A DNA stretch of 64,000 nucleotides from Clostridiales bacterium (GTDB taxonomy: Bacteria; Bacillota; Clostridia; Oscillospirales; Oscillospiraceae): positions 1 to 64,000 of the forward strand of contig DYBL01000010.1 of NCBI GenBank assembly GCA_019418625.1, given 5' to 3'. The position numbers were made by a program, and so were the translations under genes. Shown here one piece after another: positions 39,922 to 49,060 of this stretch (position 1 is its first letter; each line of letters starts with the position of its first letter). A model generated the notes under the pieces. That model had not been told where the DNA came from. It did not search any database and saw only the letters and a program-made list of their open reading frames with translations.

Positions 39922-42201
39922 TCAGGAAAAGATCCCGGTCACGGCGTTCCAGAAGTCCCGGAACATCTGGGCCACGCGGCCCCAGAAGGTGGACTTGGGC
40001 GCTTCCTGGGCGGCCTCAGGAGCGGCTTCGTCTTCGGACTCCTTGATCTCCTGGGTGCGGATGAGCACCTGGATGCTCTGGGGGGCCGGGTTCTCCGACG
40101 AGGTCAGAGAAACGGCCTGGGCGGTGGAGTCCATATTCAGAAGGTTATCCATCTGGCCCGTGTGCTCGTTCCAGGTATCTTCAATGATGGAGCTGATGTC
40201 ATTTTTGGCGGCCTTTACATCAGAGGTGGTGGAAAGGCTCCTGGCTGCCTGCCGCAGCGAGGCGGCAAGGCCGGAAAGGGTCTTTTGGGTGCCGCTGTCC
40301 AGCTGGGTGCCGGCGGTTTTCGTCACTGTCTCCAGGTCCGTCAGGAAGGTGTGCAGATCCCGGGTGCCGGTGACGGCGGCCTCCGTTAAAGCCTTGGCGT
40401 CCGTGAGGGCCTGCTGGGCCTGGGGGATGTACTCGTCCACGGTCTTGTTGAGCTTTTCCGTCTCGTCCAGGACCTCCTGGAGCTTTTTGGCCGCGGTCTG
40501 GGCCACGCTCCCTGCGTCGCGCAGGTGGTCGGTCGCATCATCCGCCTTTTTCAAAAGGTCGGACAGCGTGCCGCTGAGGCCATCCTCACCCAGTGCGTCA
40601 CAAAGGTCCTCCAGATGCCCCAGCAGGGTGCTGGCAGCGGGGCCCACGGACTCGGCCAGATCCTTCATCTGGTCCACGGAGATGCCGAAGCCCGAGAGCA
40701 GCTGGTTGACGGCGTCTGCCTGGTCCAGCGTTTCCTCGTATTCGCCGGTCTTGGAAAATGCCCACAGCTGATACTGCTCCGGAGAGAGGCCGGCTTTCCA
40801 AAGCTCCTGGAACTCCGCCTCAGAGGGCTCCAGCCCGGCCTCTGTCATCTGGGCAACATAGGCCTCGTACTGGGCGACATAGGCTGCGTCCAGCTTTTTG
40901 ACGGCGGAGCGGATCTCGTCCACGGTCATGCCGTTTACGGTCACCTCGGACCCGCCGGAGAGGGAGGGTGCCTGCTTGCGCAGGGCGTCCACCGCGCTTT
41001 GGCCGCTGCCCGCCAGCTTTTCCAGCCGCTCCAGCACCTTGCCCAGGTCACTGAGGTCGCTGCGCAGAGCGGAGGCGCTGCCCTTGCCGGACTGCAGGTC
41101 GGCAAGGTCCTCGTCCAGATCGTCCAGCACGTCCCGCAGGTCGCCCAGCTGGGTCCGGAGGCTCACGGCGGTGGTGCACAGGCTGTTGATCTGTGTTTGG
41201 ATATCCGTCAGGGCCTGGGAGGCCGTGTCCAGATGACCGGCCAGCGGCTCCAGGGTGTCGGCAAGGGCAGCCAGATCGCCCAGCGCCACGTCCGCCTCGG
41301 CGTAGAGCTGGTCCTTGCTCTGGGAGACGGTGCCCCGGGCCTCATTGAGCTGATCCAGGCCGTCAGCGGTGGCATTGAGGCTGCTCTGCATGCCATTGAA
41401 AGCGTCCAGCAGCGTGTCAAGGCTGCCGGAGAGCTTGTCATAGTCATCTTCCAGCTGCTCCTTGCGCTCGGAGAGCTTGGCGATCTCGTCCAGCTGGCTG
41501 AGGGTGGCGGGCACCATCAAAAACGTCATGCCGTCAAAGGTGAAATCGTCGCTGCCCACCCGGATGGTGAAGTGCTGTTCTTCGCCAGGAAGAGCCAGAA
41601 ACAGCACTGTGCGCAGGTTGCCGATCAGCTGCACCTGGGCGCCCGGTGCCTCCAGAGACAAAATGTCATCTTGGTTGAACAGCGCCATGGCTTCCAGCGT
41701 GTAGTTGTTGCGGGCGTACTCGCTGGCATTCGGGTTGGGGATGGCGTCCACGGTGATCTCCACCACGCCGGTTTTGCCGGCCAGGTCCTCCGCTTTGGTG
41801 GGGACGCCGTTCAAGGTATAGTGAATGGAAAGCGTCCAGGGCAGCGCTTCAAAGGGGGCTGCGGTTTTTCCCTCAAAATAGAAGTGGGAGGGGGCATCGT
41901 TCCCAAAATCGAAGGTGACGGTCCCGTCCCGCTGCGCGGGCTCCGTGCCGTCGGTCAGGTTGTTGACGGCATCGTAGACGCCGTGGTCCTCCAGCGTGGT
42001 GGCGCCGTTGAGGGTATAGCTTTTGACCACGCTGCCCTCTGTCAGATTTCCGTAGTAATCCAGCGTGGCGTAGTAGGCTTCGTCGCAGACCGGCGCCACG
42101 CCGTCCCCGATGGGTTCCGCGGCCAGGGCGGAGGGGACCAGCAGCGCCGCTGCGGTGGCGGCTGCCAGAGCGCGGCGGCCGGCGGCAGAAAAACGGTACA
42201 T
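39922..42201 (-). CDS. Secreted coiled-coil partner protein of the MMPL exporter
   Basis: A 759-residue protein. Signal peptide (residues 1-26, RRALAAATAAALLVPSALAA), a beta-rich N-terminal domain to about 250, then long coiled coils (LAALADTLEPLAGHLDTA and similar) and an amphipathic C terminus (WGRVAQMFRDFWNAV). Similar proteins are often encoded next to MMPL and YhgE-type exporters in Firmicutes and may act as a periplasm-like adaptor. ATG at 42201 follows AAAGGAG by 7 nt; the longer open frame to 42480 is not used. Confidence 0.78.
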   Translation of the reverse strand: MYRFSAAGRRALAAATAAALLVPSALAAEPIGDGVAPVCDEAYYATLDYYGNLTEGSVVKSYTLNGATTLEDHGVYDAVNNLTDGTEPAQRDGTVTFDFGNDAPSHFYFEGKTAAPFEALPWTLSIHYTLNGVPTKAEDLAGKTGVVEITVDAIPNPNASEYARNNYTLEAMALFNQDDILSLEAPGAQVQLIGNLRTVLFLALPGEEQHFTIRVGSDDFTFDGMTFLMVPATLSQLDEIAKLSERKEQLEDDYDKLSGSLDTLLDAFNGMQSSLNATADGLDQLNEARGTVSQSKDQLYAEADVALGDLAALADTLEPLAGHLDTASQALTDIQTQINSLCTTAVSLRTQLGDLRDVLDDLDEDLADLQSGKGSASALRSDLSDLGKVLERLEKLAGSGQSAVDALRKQAPSLSGGSEVTVNGMTVDEIRSAVKKLDAAYVAQYEAYVAQMTEAGLEPSEAEFQELWKAGLSPEQYQLWAFSKTGEYEETLDQADAVNQLLSGFGISVDQMKDLAESVGPAASTLLGHLEDLCDALGEDGLSGTLSDLLKKADDATDHLRDAGSVAQTAAKKLQEVLDETEKLNKTVDEYIPQAQQALTDAKALTEAAVTGTRDLHTFLTDLETVTKTAGTQLDSGTQKTLSGLAASLRQAARSLSTTSDVKAAKNDISSIIEDTWNEHTGQMDNLLNMDSTAQAVSLTSSENPAPQSIQVLIRTQEIKESEDEAAPEAAQEAPKSTFWGRVAQMFRDFWNAVTGIFS

Positions 42202-42220
42202 GAGGATGCTCCTTTCGATT

Positions 42221-42254
42221 ATCAACAAATGTTGAATAATAAAATATTGTTGAT
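42221..42254. promoter_or_regulatory. Probable TetR operator between divergent genes
   Basis: ATCAACAA (42221-42228) and its complement TTGTTGAT (42247-42254) frame an AT-rich core; a shorter CAACA-AA-TGTTG repeat lies inside. It overlaps the -35 of the tetR promoter and sits where the exporter promoter must be. Confidence 0.65.
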
Positions 42255-42278
42255 TTATTTTGCAGGGGAGATTATAAT
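42250..42278 (+). promoter_or_regulatory. Promoter of the TetR gene
   Basis: TTGATT (42250-42255), 17-nt spacer, TATAAT (42273-42278). Confidence 0.75.
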
Positions 42279-42337
42279 ACTGCGCAAAGGGAAATGCAAT
42301 GGACACATTGGCCCAAGTGTCAAGAGGAGGATACGTC

Positions 42338-42931
42338 ATGAAAAACGAAGCGGAGGACCGCCGCTCCCGCCGCTCCCGGCGCTTATTGAAGGAAGGACTG
42401 CTGGCGCTCATGCAGGAAAAACGGTTTTCAGACATCACCGTGCGGGACATCACGGAGCGCATGGACCTGAACCGGGGCACCTTTTACCTGCACTACCCGG
42501 ACACCACTGCGCTGCTGCAAAGCGTGGAGACGGATATGCTGGCCGAGGCCCAGGCGCTCATCGACGCCCACATGGCACAGACCAGGGAAGAGCGGACGCT
42601 GCGCCCGGTATTTGAGCCGATCCTGGACTATGTGGTGGAGCATCGGGAGGTGTGTCAGGCACTGTTTGTGAACAACTCCTCCAGCAACTTCACCGACCGG
42701 CTCCACCAGCTGATCCGCACCAACGGACTGCCGCTGGCCCAGGCGTGGTTCCACCCATCCTCCCCAGAGCGGATGGAGTATCTTTTGAGCTTTGTGACCT
42801 ATGGCCTCATCGGATTGATGAAGATCTGGTTCGACCAGGGAATGGCCTTGCCCAAGGAGACGCTGGTCTCCGCCGCCGACCGGATGGTCCAGGGGGCGGG
42901 CGAGGGGCTTTTGGAGACAAGCACCACCTGA
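42338..42931 (+). CDS. TetR-family transcriptional regulator
   Basis: A 197-residue TetR-type protein. Helix-turn-helix at about residues 27-55 (FSDITVRDITERMDLNRGTFYLHYPD). The C-terminal ligand domain (DYVVEHREVCQALF) resembles the TetR_C group that controls MMPL/YhgE exporters. ATG at 42338 has GAGGAGG upstream. Divergent from the exporter operon and sharing an operator region with it. Confidence 0.88.
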   Translation: MKNEAEDRRSRRSRRLLKEGLLALMQEKRFSDITVRDITERMDLNRGTFYLHYPDTTALLQSVETDMLAEAQALIDAHMAQTREERTLRPVFEPILDYVVEHREVCQALFVNNSSSNFTDRLHQLIRTNGLPLAQAWFHPSSPERMEYLLSFVTYGLIGLMKIWFDQGMALPKETLVSAADRMVQGAGEGLLETSTT

Positions 42932-42939
42932 AAAACAAG

Positions 42940-42967
42940 AAGGCGCCCGGCTGATGCCGGGCGCCTT
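42940..42967. terminator. Bidirectional terminator
   Basis: A 12-bp stem AAGGCGCCCGGC / GCCGGGCGCCTT with TGAT loop between the convergent tetR and isomerase-like genes. Confidence 0.82.
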
Positions 42968-42977
42968 CCTGTTCGAT

Positions 42978-43907
42978 TCATTGTCCCAGTATGCGGTGCA
43001 GGAGCGCGGACGCCTGCTTCAGTGCGTCGTCCAGGGGGATGGTATAGTCCTCCTGCTCGATGCTCAGGGCCCCGTCGTATCCCAGGGAACGGAGGGTATC
43101 CACAAAGGAGCGCCACCAGTCCTCGCTGTGGCCGCTGCCGGGGGTGACATAGTTCCAGGAACGGCCCGCAATGTCCAAAACATCTTTGGTCTCCAGCATG
43201 GTGTTTACCGCACCGGCTTTTTCCAGACGGGCGTCCTTGATATGTACGTGGTAGATGGCGCCCTCCAGCGCCCGGGCGGTGGCCAGGGGATCCGCCCCCA
43301 TCCAGAAAAGATGGCTGGGGTCCAGATTCACGCCCACGATGGGGCCTATGGCCTGGCGCAGCCGCTGGAAGCTCTCCGGATTATAGACCAGCTGCCAGCC
43401 GTGGAACTCCAGGGCGATGCGGCGGATGCCGCAATCCTCTGCCTGCCGGGCCATGACCTGCCACTGGGCGATGGCCTCGTCCCACTGATAGCGGAGGATG
43501 TCCACGGTTTCCCTGGGCCAGCAGGTGACGATCCAGGTGGGACTGCGGTCCTCCGGGCAGCCCCCGGGCAGGCCGCTCATCATCACCACTGTGTCCACGC
43601 CCAGCTGCTGGGCCAGGCGGAAGGTCTTCTCCGTTACATCGCGGTTTTCCCGGCCCTTCTGGCCTGGAAAGAGGGGATTTCCGGAGCAGTTGAGCGCAGA
43701 GATGGTCAGGCCGTTGTCCGCCAGGGTGCCGGTCAGGGCCCGGCGGGCATCGGCGCAGGTGAGCAGGGTGTCCAGATCCACATGGGGCGCGCTGGACCAG
43801 TTGCCGCAGCCCAGCTCCACCTGCTCCAGCCCCAGGTCGCGGCATTTGACCGCCGCCTGCTCCAGCGGCAGGTGAGCAAGGCTGTCCGTCATCAATCCCA
43901 GTTTCAT
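42978..43907 (-). CDS. Sugar phosphate isomerase/epimerase family protein (xylose isomerase-like TIM barrel)
   Basis: A 309-residue AP-endonuclease-2/xylose-isomerase-like barrel. Metal ligand motifs: IALEFHGW (Glu), VNLDPSH (Asp, His), VHIKDAR (His, Asp) and LSIEQED (Glu). These proteins act on inositol-like or keto sugar substrates; the precise one is unknown. AGGAGG is 9 nt before the ATG. It stands alone, not in an operon, which gives no functional clue. Confidence 0.82.
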   Translation of the reverse strand: MKLGLMTDSLAHLPLEQAAVKCRDLGLEQVELGCGNWSSAPHVDLDTLLTCADARRALTGTLADNGLTISALNCSGNPLFPGQKGRENRDVTEKTFRLAQQLGVDTVVMMSGLPGGCPEDRSPTWIVTCWPRETVDILRYQWDEAIAQWQVMARQAEDCGIRRIALEFHGWQLVYNPESFQRLRQAIGPIVGVNLDPSHLFWMGADPLATARALEGAIYHVHIKDARLEKAGAVNTMLETKDVLDIAGRSWNYVTPGSGHSEDWWRSFVDTLRSLGYDGALSIEQEDYTIPLDDALKQASALLHRILGQ

Positions 43908-43987
43908 GGAAAAGACCCTCCTTATAGTTGATGGCTTCAGCATAGCACAAAATCGTTGCGCATGTCCACTAAATGCGGATTTTTTTC

Positions 43988-44017
43988 TTGACGCGGGCGG
44001 CACCGCGGGAGTATGGT
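43988..44017 (+). promoter_or_regulatory. Promoter of the HIT gene
   Basis: TTGACG (43988-43993), 18-nt spacer, TATGGT (44012-44017). Confidence 0.65.
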
Positions 44018-44047
44018 GAAGCCACAGAACAAAAGGAGGAGATTTCT

Positions 44048-44470
44048 ATGGGCTGCTTTTACTGTGACGAACATAACGAGGGCCGGGAGGCCATCATGTT
44101 CCCCGTGGGTGAGATGAAGGCCGGTATGCTCTACCTTTTCAAGGACCAGGCGCACCGGGGCCGGTGTGTGCTGGCGCTGAAGAACCACCGGCGGGAGCTG
44201 TGCGAGTGTGAGCCGGCGGAGCTGGCGGACTTTGCAGAGGATCTGGCCCGGGCCAGCGGCGCCGTGAAGGAGCTGTGGGGCTGCACCAAGCTGAACCTGG
44301 CTTCCTTTGGCGACGCAAATCCCCATCTGCACTTCCATATCGTGCCCAAATACGAGGGCGGCTTTGAGTTCGGCGGGAACTTCCAGATCACAAATCCGGA
44401 GCCGGTCTATCTCAAGGATGAGGAATACAAGGATATGATCCGGGCTCTGCGGGAAAAATTGGGCATGTGA
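44048..44470 (+). CDS. HIT-family nucleotide-binding hydrolase
   Basis: A 140-residue HIT protein with the histidine triad HLHFHIVPK near residue 98 and an N-terminal CFYCDEH zinc-like motif. Such proteins hydrolyse AMP-conjugates or dinucleotides; the natural substrate is not known. GGAG lies before the ATG; a good terminator follows. Confidence 0.87.
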   Translation: MGCFYCDEHNEGREAIMFPVGEMKAGMLYLFKDQAHRGRCVLALKNHRRELCECEPAELADFAEDLARASGAVKELWGCTKLNLASFGDANPHLHFHIVPKYEGGFEFGGNFQITNPEPVYLKDEEYKDMIRALREKLGM

Positions 44471-44481
44471 GCCATGCCGCG

Positions 44482-44519
44482 GACAAGAGAGAGGCCTGTG
44501 CCTCTCTCTTGTCTTTTTT
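44482..44519 (+). terminator. Terminator after the HIT gene
   Basis: A perfect 14-bp stem GACAAGAGAGAGGC / GCCTCTCTCTTGTC, CTGT loop, six T residues. Confidence 0.93.
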
Positions 44520-44633
44520 CCCAAACCTGTTCACGCAAATTTTACGAAATGTCCTCTTTCGCGAAGCGACGGCATGTGCTAGAATAAACTCCGTTGGAAA
44601 ACGATTACCTTTGAGAAAGGTGGTTTATTATCG

Positions 44634-46373
44634 ATGAGAAAGACGAAGATCGTGTGCACGCTTGGCCCCGCCACGGACGGGGAGGGCATCCTGCGGGAGA
44701 TGGCGCTGGCGGGCATGAACGTGGCTCGTTTCAATTTTTCCCACGGCACCCATGAAGAGCACAAGGCGCGGCTGGACGCGCTGAAGGCCCTGCGCCAGGA
44801 GCTGAATCTGCCCATTGCTGCCATGCTGGACACCAAGGGACCGGAGGTGCGGCTGAAGACCTTCGCCAAGGGCACTGTGGAGCTCAAGGCCGATACGGAG
44901 TTCACGCTGACCACCCGGGAGGTGGTGGGCGATGAGACCTGCTGCTCCATCACTTACAACGATCTGCCCGGCGATGTGAAGGCGGGCGACACCATTTTGC
45001 TGGATGACGGTCTGGTGCGCATGACGGTCCTGGATACCACTGACACGGATATCCGCTGCCATGTGGAAAACAGCGGCGTCATGAAAAACAACAAGGGCGT
45101 CAACATCCCCGGCGTCCGGCTGTCCATGCCCTATGTGAGCCAGCGGGACCGGGACGATATCCTCTTCGGCATCCGGGAGGGCTTTGACTACATTGCCGCC
45201 AGCTTCGTCCGCACCGCTGCCGATATCCGGGAGCTGCGGCAGATCCTGGACCAGGAGGATTCCCATATCCGCATCATCGCCAAGATCGAAAACCGGGAGG
45301 GCGTCAGCAATCTGCCGGATATCCTCAACGTGGCCGACGGCATCATGGTGGCCCGCGGCGACATGGGCGTGGAGATCGACTTTACGGAGATCCCTGTGAT
45401 CCAGAAGGATATGATCGCCCAGTGTGTGGCCTGCGGCAAGCCGGTCATCACCGCTACCCAGATGCTGGATTCCATGATCGAAAATCCCCGGCCCACTCGG
45501 GCGGAGATCACCGACGTGGCCAACGCCATCTATGACGGCACCTCCGCCATCATGCTCTCCGGCGAGACCGCCGCGGGCAAGTACCCGGTGGAGGCCGTCC
45601 ACACCATGGACGCCATCGCCCGCCGGACGGAGGCCAACATCGAACGGGCCAAGCCCCTGAAGGTCTCCGGCAAGGAGCGGCTGTCCGTCACCACCGCTAT
45701 GGCCCACGCCGCCTGCACCACCGCCATGGACATCGGCGCCGACGCCATCCTCACCGTCAGCCAGCGGGGCGTCACGGCCCAGATGGTCAGCCGTTTCCGT
45801 CCCCGCACCACCGTGGTGGCACTGCTGCTGGATGAGCAGGTGCGCCGGCAGATGGCCCTTTACTGGGGGGTGGAGCCGGTGACCATGCCCTATGCCAGCA
45901 ACACCGACGAACTGGTGGAGTTTGCCGTCACCGCTGCGGAAAAGGCGGGCATCGTCCACCAGGGCGACCTGGTGGTGGTCACCGCCGGTGTGCCCGTGGG
46001 CGTGGCCGGCACCACCAACATGATCCGGGTGCAGCAGGTGGGCGGTTCCCTCATCAACGCCATCGGCATCGGTGAGAAAAAGGCCAGCGGCCGGCTGTGC
46101 GTCTGCCGCATGCTGGAGGACGTGGCCGAGAAGTTCCGGGAGGGCGACGTACTGGTGGTGCCCTACACCACCAACGACCTGCTGCCCTATATCCGCCGGG
46201 CATCTGCGGTGATCAGCGAGGAGGCCAGCGCCGACTGCCATACGGCCACCGTGGGATTGACCCTGGATAAGCCGGTGATCGTGGGCGCCGTGGATGCCAC
46301 CCGCCGTCTCAAGGACGGGACCCGGGTGTCTGTGGACTGTGTCCGCGGTGTGGTGCAGACGCTGCCGGAATAA
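44634..46373 (+). CDS. pyk: Pyruvate kinase with C-terminal PEP-utilising-like domain
   Basis: A 579-residue pyruvate kinase (phosphoenolpyruvate + ADP to pyruvate + ATP). Key motifs: NFSHGTHEEH, MLDTKGPEVR, KIENREGV, MVARGDMGVEI and TATQMLDSM. The last ~95 residues form the extra PEP-utilising mobile domain found in many Firmicute enzymes; its His region reads ASADCHTATVG instead of the usual TSHAAIVG, so the phospho-His itself is kept. AAAGGTGG lies upstream of the ATG. A TAGAAT -10 element at 44580-44585 is the likely promoter but its -35 is weak. Confidence 0.95.
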   Translation: MRKTKIVCTLGPATDGEGILREMALAGMNVARFNFSHGTHEEHKARLDALKALRQELNLPIAAMLDTKGPEVRLKTFAKGTVELKADTEFTLTTREVVGDETCCSITYNDLPGDVKAGDTILLDDGLVRMTVLDTTDTDIRCHVENSGVMKNNKGVNIPGVRLSMPYVSQRDRDDILFGIREGFDYIAASFVRTAADIRELRQILDQEDSHIRIIAKIENREGVSNLPDILNVADGIMVARGDMGVEIDFTEIPVIQKDMIAQCVACGKPVITATQMLDSMIENPRPTRAEITDVANAIYDGTSAIMLSGETAAGKYPVEAVHTMDAIARRTEANIERAKPLKVSGKERLSVTTAMAHAACTTAMDIGADAILTVSQRGVTAQMVSRFRPRTTVVALLLDEQVRRQMALYWGVEPVTMPYASNTDELVEFAVTAAEKAGIVHQGDLVVVTAGVPVGVAGTTNMIRVQQVGGSLINAIGIGEKKASGRLCVCRMLEDVAEKFREGDVLVVPYTTNDLLPYIRRASAVISEEASADCHTATVGLTLDKPVIVGAVDATRRLKDGTRVSVDCVRGVVQTLPE

Positions 46374-46386
46374 TCAGAAGAATATC

Positions 46387-46417
46387 AAAGCGCCCCCGTT
46401 TTACCGGGGGCGCTTTT
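46387..46417 (+). terminator. Terminator after pyk
   Basis: Stem AAAGCGCCCCC / GGGGGCGCTTT (with an inner G-C pair) and a short T tract. Confidence 0.85.
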
Positions 46418-46452
46418 CCTGCTTTGTCATGGTATGGTTTTACCGGAAACGG

Positions 46453-46481
46453 TTGAAAATATAGGCGAAAGCATGTATAAT
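46453..46481 (+). promoter_or_regulatory. Promoter of the polymerase/ligase gene
   Basis: TTGAAA (46453-46458), 17-nt spacer, TATAAT (46476-46481). Confidence 0.78.
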
Positions 46482-46518
46482 ACCTCCGCAATTACATTAT
46501 GTATGGGAGTGAAGTTCC

Positions 46519-48921
46519 TTGGCTAAATTTCAACGCCCGGCACAAAGCGGGACGCCGTCCCGGGATGTGCTGGGGGCTTTGTATCCGTATTTGCTGCCGC
46601 TGCTTGTGTTCCTGGCCATCACCGGCATCAGCGGACAGGCAGTCGTGGGGCTCGTGGCCGTTGCCCTGGTGCTGTCCGTGGGTCGGATCCCCTGGGGGAA
46701 TCTCCGCGGCCGCGCCGGAGCACTGACACTGGCTGTGGCGGTCTATGCCCTGATCTATCTGCTCTCAGGGCTCTGGTGCAGCTTCGGCGCCTATGCCGCC
46801 CAGGAGAGCACCAAGATGCTGGCGGCGCTGGCGGTCTTCGGCCTGGTTCTGGCCCGGTCGGAAAAAGAGGGATTGCGCAGGCTTTTTTGGTCGCTCCACG
46901 GCGTATTGACAGCCGTGTCTCTTTTGTGCATCGATGCCGGCAGCGCCCAGGTGCTGGCCCGGGGCTTTTCCGCACTGATGAAGCTGCTTGGCTGCAGCTA
47001 TCCGCTGGAGACCATGGGCTATGAGGAGGGGGTCCGGATCACCGGCATCTTCTCAAACGCCAACGTCTCCGCAGGCCTCATTGCCTTCGGCCTTTTGCTG
47101 GGGCTGTATCTCTATCGTACCGCCGGCAGTGAAAAAGCGCGGGCCGCGGCGGCGGTGACCCTGGGCGTGGAGGCCCTGGCGTTCTTCCTCTCCTTCTCCA
47201 TGGGTGCCATGGGCTCGTTCGCGCTGACATGCGTGGTATACCTGGTTTGCGTGGGCCGGGGCGCCCGGCTGGAGACTTTTGTTCTGATGCTGGAGTGCGT
47301 GCTGGTCACATTGGCATGCTCTTTCGGCGCCTATGCCTTTTTGGGCACGGGCAGTGTGGTGCCCGTGCTGCTGGCGGTGGTGTGCGGCGCCCTGATTTGG
47401 GTGCTGGATCGCTTCGCGGGAAAGAAGCTGGTGCGGGCGATGGAAGGGCGGAGCCGGGCGGTGGCTATCTCCGGCGGGGTGCTGGCGGCTGCGGTGGTGC
47501 TCTATATCGTGCTGGCATTCAACCTCACCGGCGCGCTGCGGCTGAGCGCGGATGAGACGGTATCCCGGGCCATCTATCCCGACGCCGGGACGTATACCGT
47601 CTCCGTGGAGGGCGCGGATCCTCAGGCGCGGATCTACGCCCAGAACGAGGCCCAGCTGATGATGCACACGGAGACTGTGCTCTACGAGGGACCGCTTTCT
47701 CAGGCGGAGATCACCGTGGAAGAGGGCACCCGCGTGGTGTGGTTCCAGATGTCCTGCGATGGAGAGGTGGAATCCGTCACGCTGTCTGACGGCACGGAGG
47801 TGCCTCTGGGCTACAAGCTGCTGCCCGGCTTTGCGGCCAACCGTCTTCAGGGCCTGCAGGCCAACCAGAACTTTATTCAGCGGCTGGTCTTTTTCCGGGA
47901 CGGACTGAAGCTGTGGCAGGAGAGCCCTGTTATCGGCTGGGGCGTGGGCGGCGTGGAAGGCCGCATCACCGCCGTGCAGAGCTTCTACTATGAGTCCAAG
48001 TATATCCACAATCAGTTCATCCAGATCCTGGATGAAGCCGGCGTTGTGGGTCTGGCGGCATTCCTGTTTTTGCTGGGCAGTGCCATTTGGCTGCTGGCGC
48101 GGCGCCGGAAGGACGCGGACCGGGGCGGAGAGTTCGCACTCTTTGCCGCTTGTCTTACTATGATGATCGCCCACTCCATGACGGAAGTGGTCTGGTCTAC
48201 CCAAATGTATCAGGTGGCGGTATTTGTCCTGCTGGCGGCCATGATCGTACGCTACGGCACAGCCGGCGAGGAGCGCCGGACGGTTCGGGGCGGGACGTGC
48301 CTTGCGGCAGGGATCTGGGCCCTGGCGGTGGTATTTGCGGCGCTGCAGGTGAGCTCTCTCTCGGCGTCCGCGATCTATGCCGGCCTGGGGGACCAGGATC
48401 TGACGCGCACCGAGTTTGTTTCCAAGCTTCAGACGCTGGACCGGATGGAGGTATATGACGACTCTCTCTATCAGGCTACCGCTATGGTCAATGCTCTTCA
48501 GCTGGGCACGGCTACGGGACGGAGCATCGCGGACGGGTATGCGTCCGAGCTGATGGAAAGCGGAGAGTTTGACAGCTGTTATTATGTGGCGGCCTATTAC
48601 TATCTGCCTCTGCGGGATTTTGCGGGATTCTTCAGCGCCTGCCGGACGGGACTGGAGCAGGAGGCGTCCAACCCGGGCGCTTGGAACAGCATCGCGCACC
48701 TCTATGCCCAGGCCGGCGCCCAGCTGGAGCCCGGGGAGATGGAGGCGTATGTGGACAGTGTGGAAGAGTTTGCCCGGCTGCTGGAGGACTTCAATGACAG
48801 CGGACGTATGGAGCAGATCCGGCTGGACGAAGAGAACCAGGCATTTTTGGATGCTGCGGTGGCCCAGGCTGACGCTGACGGGCAGAGCGCCTATGACGCT
48901 TTGCAGGGCTATTTCCAGTAA
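46519..48921 (+). CDS. O-antigen ligase/polymerase (Wzy/WaaL) family membrane protein
   Basis: An 800-residue protein. About 10-12 membrane helices occupy residues 20-340 and 490-620. The large outer loop of about residues 345-500 includes a beta-rich insert (VSVEGADPQARIYA, EITVEEGTRVVWFQM) and then ESPVIGWGVGGVEG and YIHNQFIQILDEAGVVGLAAF, the hallmark of the Wzy_C/WaaL family. The last ~170 residues are helical and TPR-like. It probably polymerises or transfers a surface glycan outside the membrane. TTG start with GGGAG 9 nt upstream. Confidence 0.83.
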   Translation: MAKFQRPAQSGTPSRDVLGALYPYLLPLLVFLAITGISGQAVVGLVAVALVLSVGRIPWGNLRGRAGALTLAVAVYALIYLLSGLWCSFGAYAAQESTKMLAALAVFGLVLARSEKEGLRRLFWSLHGVLTAVSLLCIDAGSAQVLARGFSALMKLLGCSYPLETMGYEEGVRITGIFSNANVSAGLIAFGLLLGLYLYRTAGSEKARAAAAVTLGVEALAFFLSFSMGAMGSFALTCVVYLVCVGRGARLETFVLMLECVLVTLACSFGAYAFLGTGSVVPVLLAVVCGALIWVLDRFAGKKLVRAMEGRSRAVAISGGVLAAAVVLYIVLAFNLTGALRLSADETVSRAIYPDAGTYTVSVEGADPQARIYAQNEAQLMMHTETVLYEGPLSQAEITVEEGTRVVWFQMSCDGEVESVTLSDGTEVPLGYKLLPGFAANRLQGLQANQNFIQRLVFFRDGLKLWQESPVIGWGVGGVEGRITAVQSFYYESKYIHNQFIQILDEAGVVGLAAFLFLLGSAIWLLARRRKDADRGGEFALFAACLTMMIAHSMTEVVWSTQMYQVAVFVLLAAMIVRYGTAGEERRTVRGGTCLAAGIWALAVVFAALQVSSLSASAIYAGLGDQDLTRTEFVSKLQTLDRMEVYDDSLYQATAMVNALQLGTATGRSIADGYASELMESGEFDSCYYVAAYYYLPLRDFAGFFSACRTGLEQEASNPGAWNSIAHLYAQAGAQLEPGEMEAYVDSVEEFARLLEDFNDSGRMEQIRLDEENQAFLDAAVAQADADGQSAYDALQGYFQ

Positions 48922-48939
48922 CGGCCCCCGAAAATAAGG

Positions 48940-48976
48940 AAAAAGCACGCGGAAATCCGTTTCCGCGTGCTTTTTT
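48940..48976 (+). terminator. Terminator after the polymerase/ligase gene
   Basis: A 15-16-bp stem AAAAAGCACGCGGAAA / TTTCCGCGTGCTTTTT with TCCG loop and T tract. Confidence 0.93.
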
Positions 48977-49060
48977 ATGCAAACGTGCATATTTGTGTGC
49001 ACGTTTGCTGCGTTTGGAGGGAAAGGGTGAATCCAACGGGGACGGGAAGGGGGTGAGAGA

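Noticed and set aside
39922..42480. Longer start for the coiled-coil protein crossing into the tetR region
   Set aside because: It would pass through the divergent promoter and operator; the ATG at 42201 begins with a signal peptide and has AAAGGAG.
44597..44613. Catabolite-response (cre) site before pyk (GGAAAACGATTACC)
   Set aside because: Two mismatches to the consensus at conserved positions, and the arms are not symmetric.
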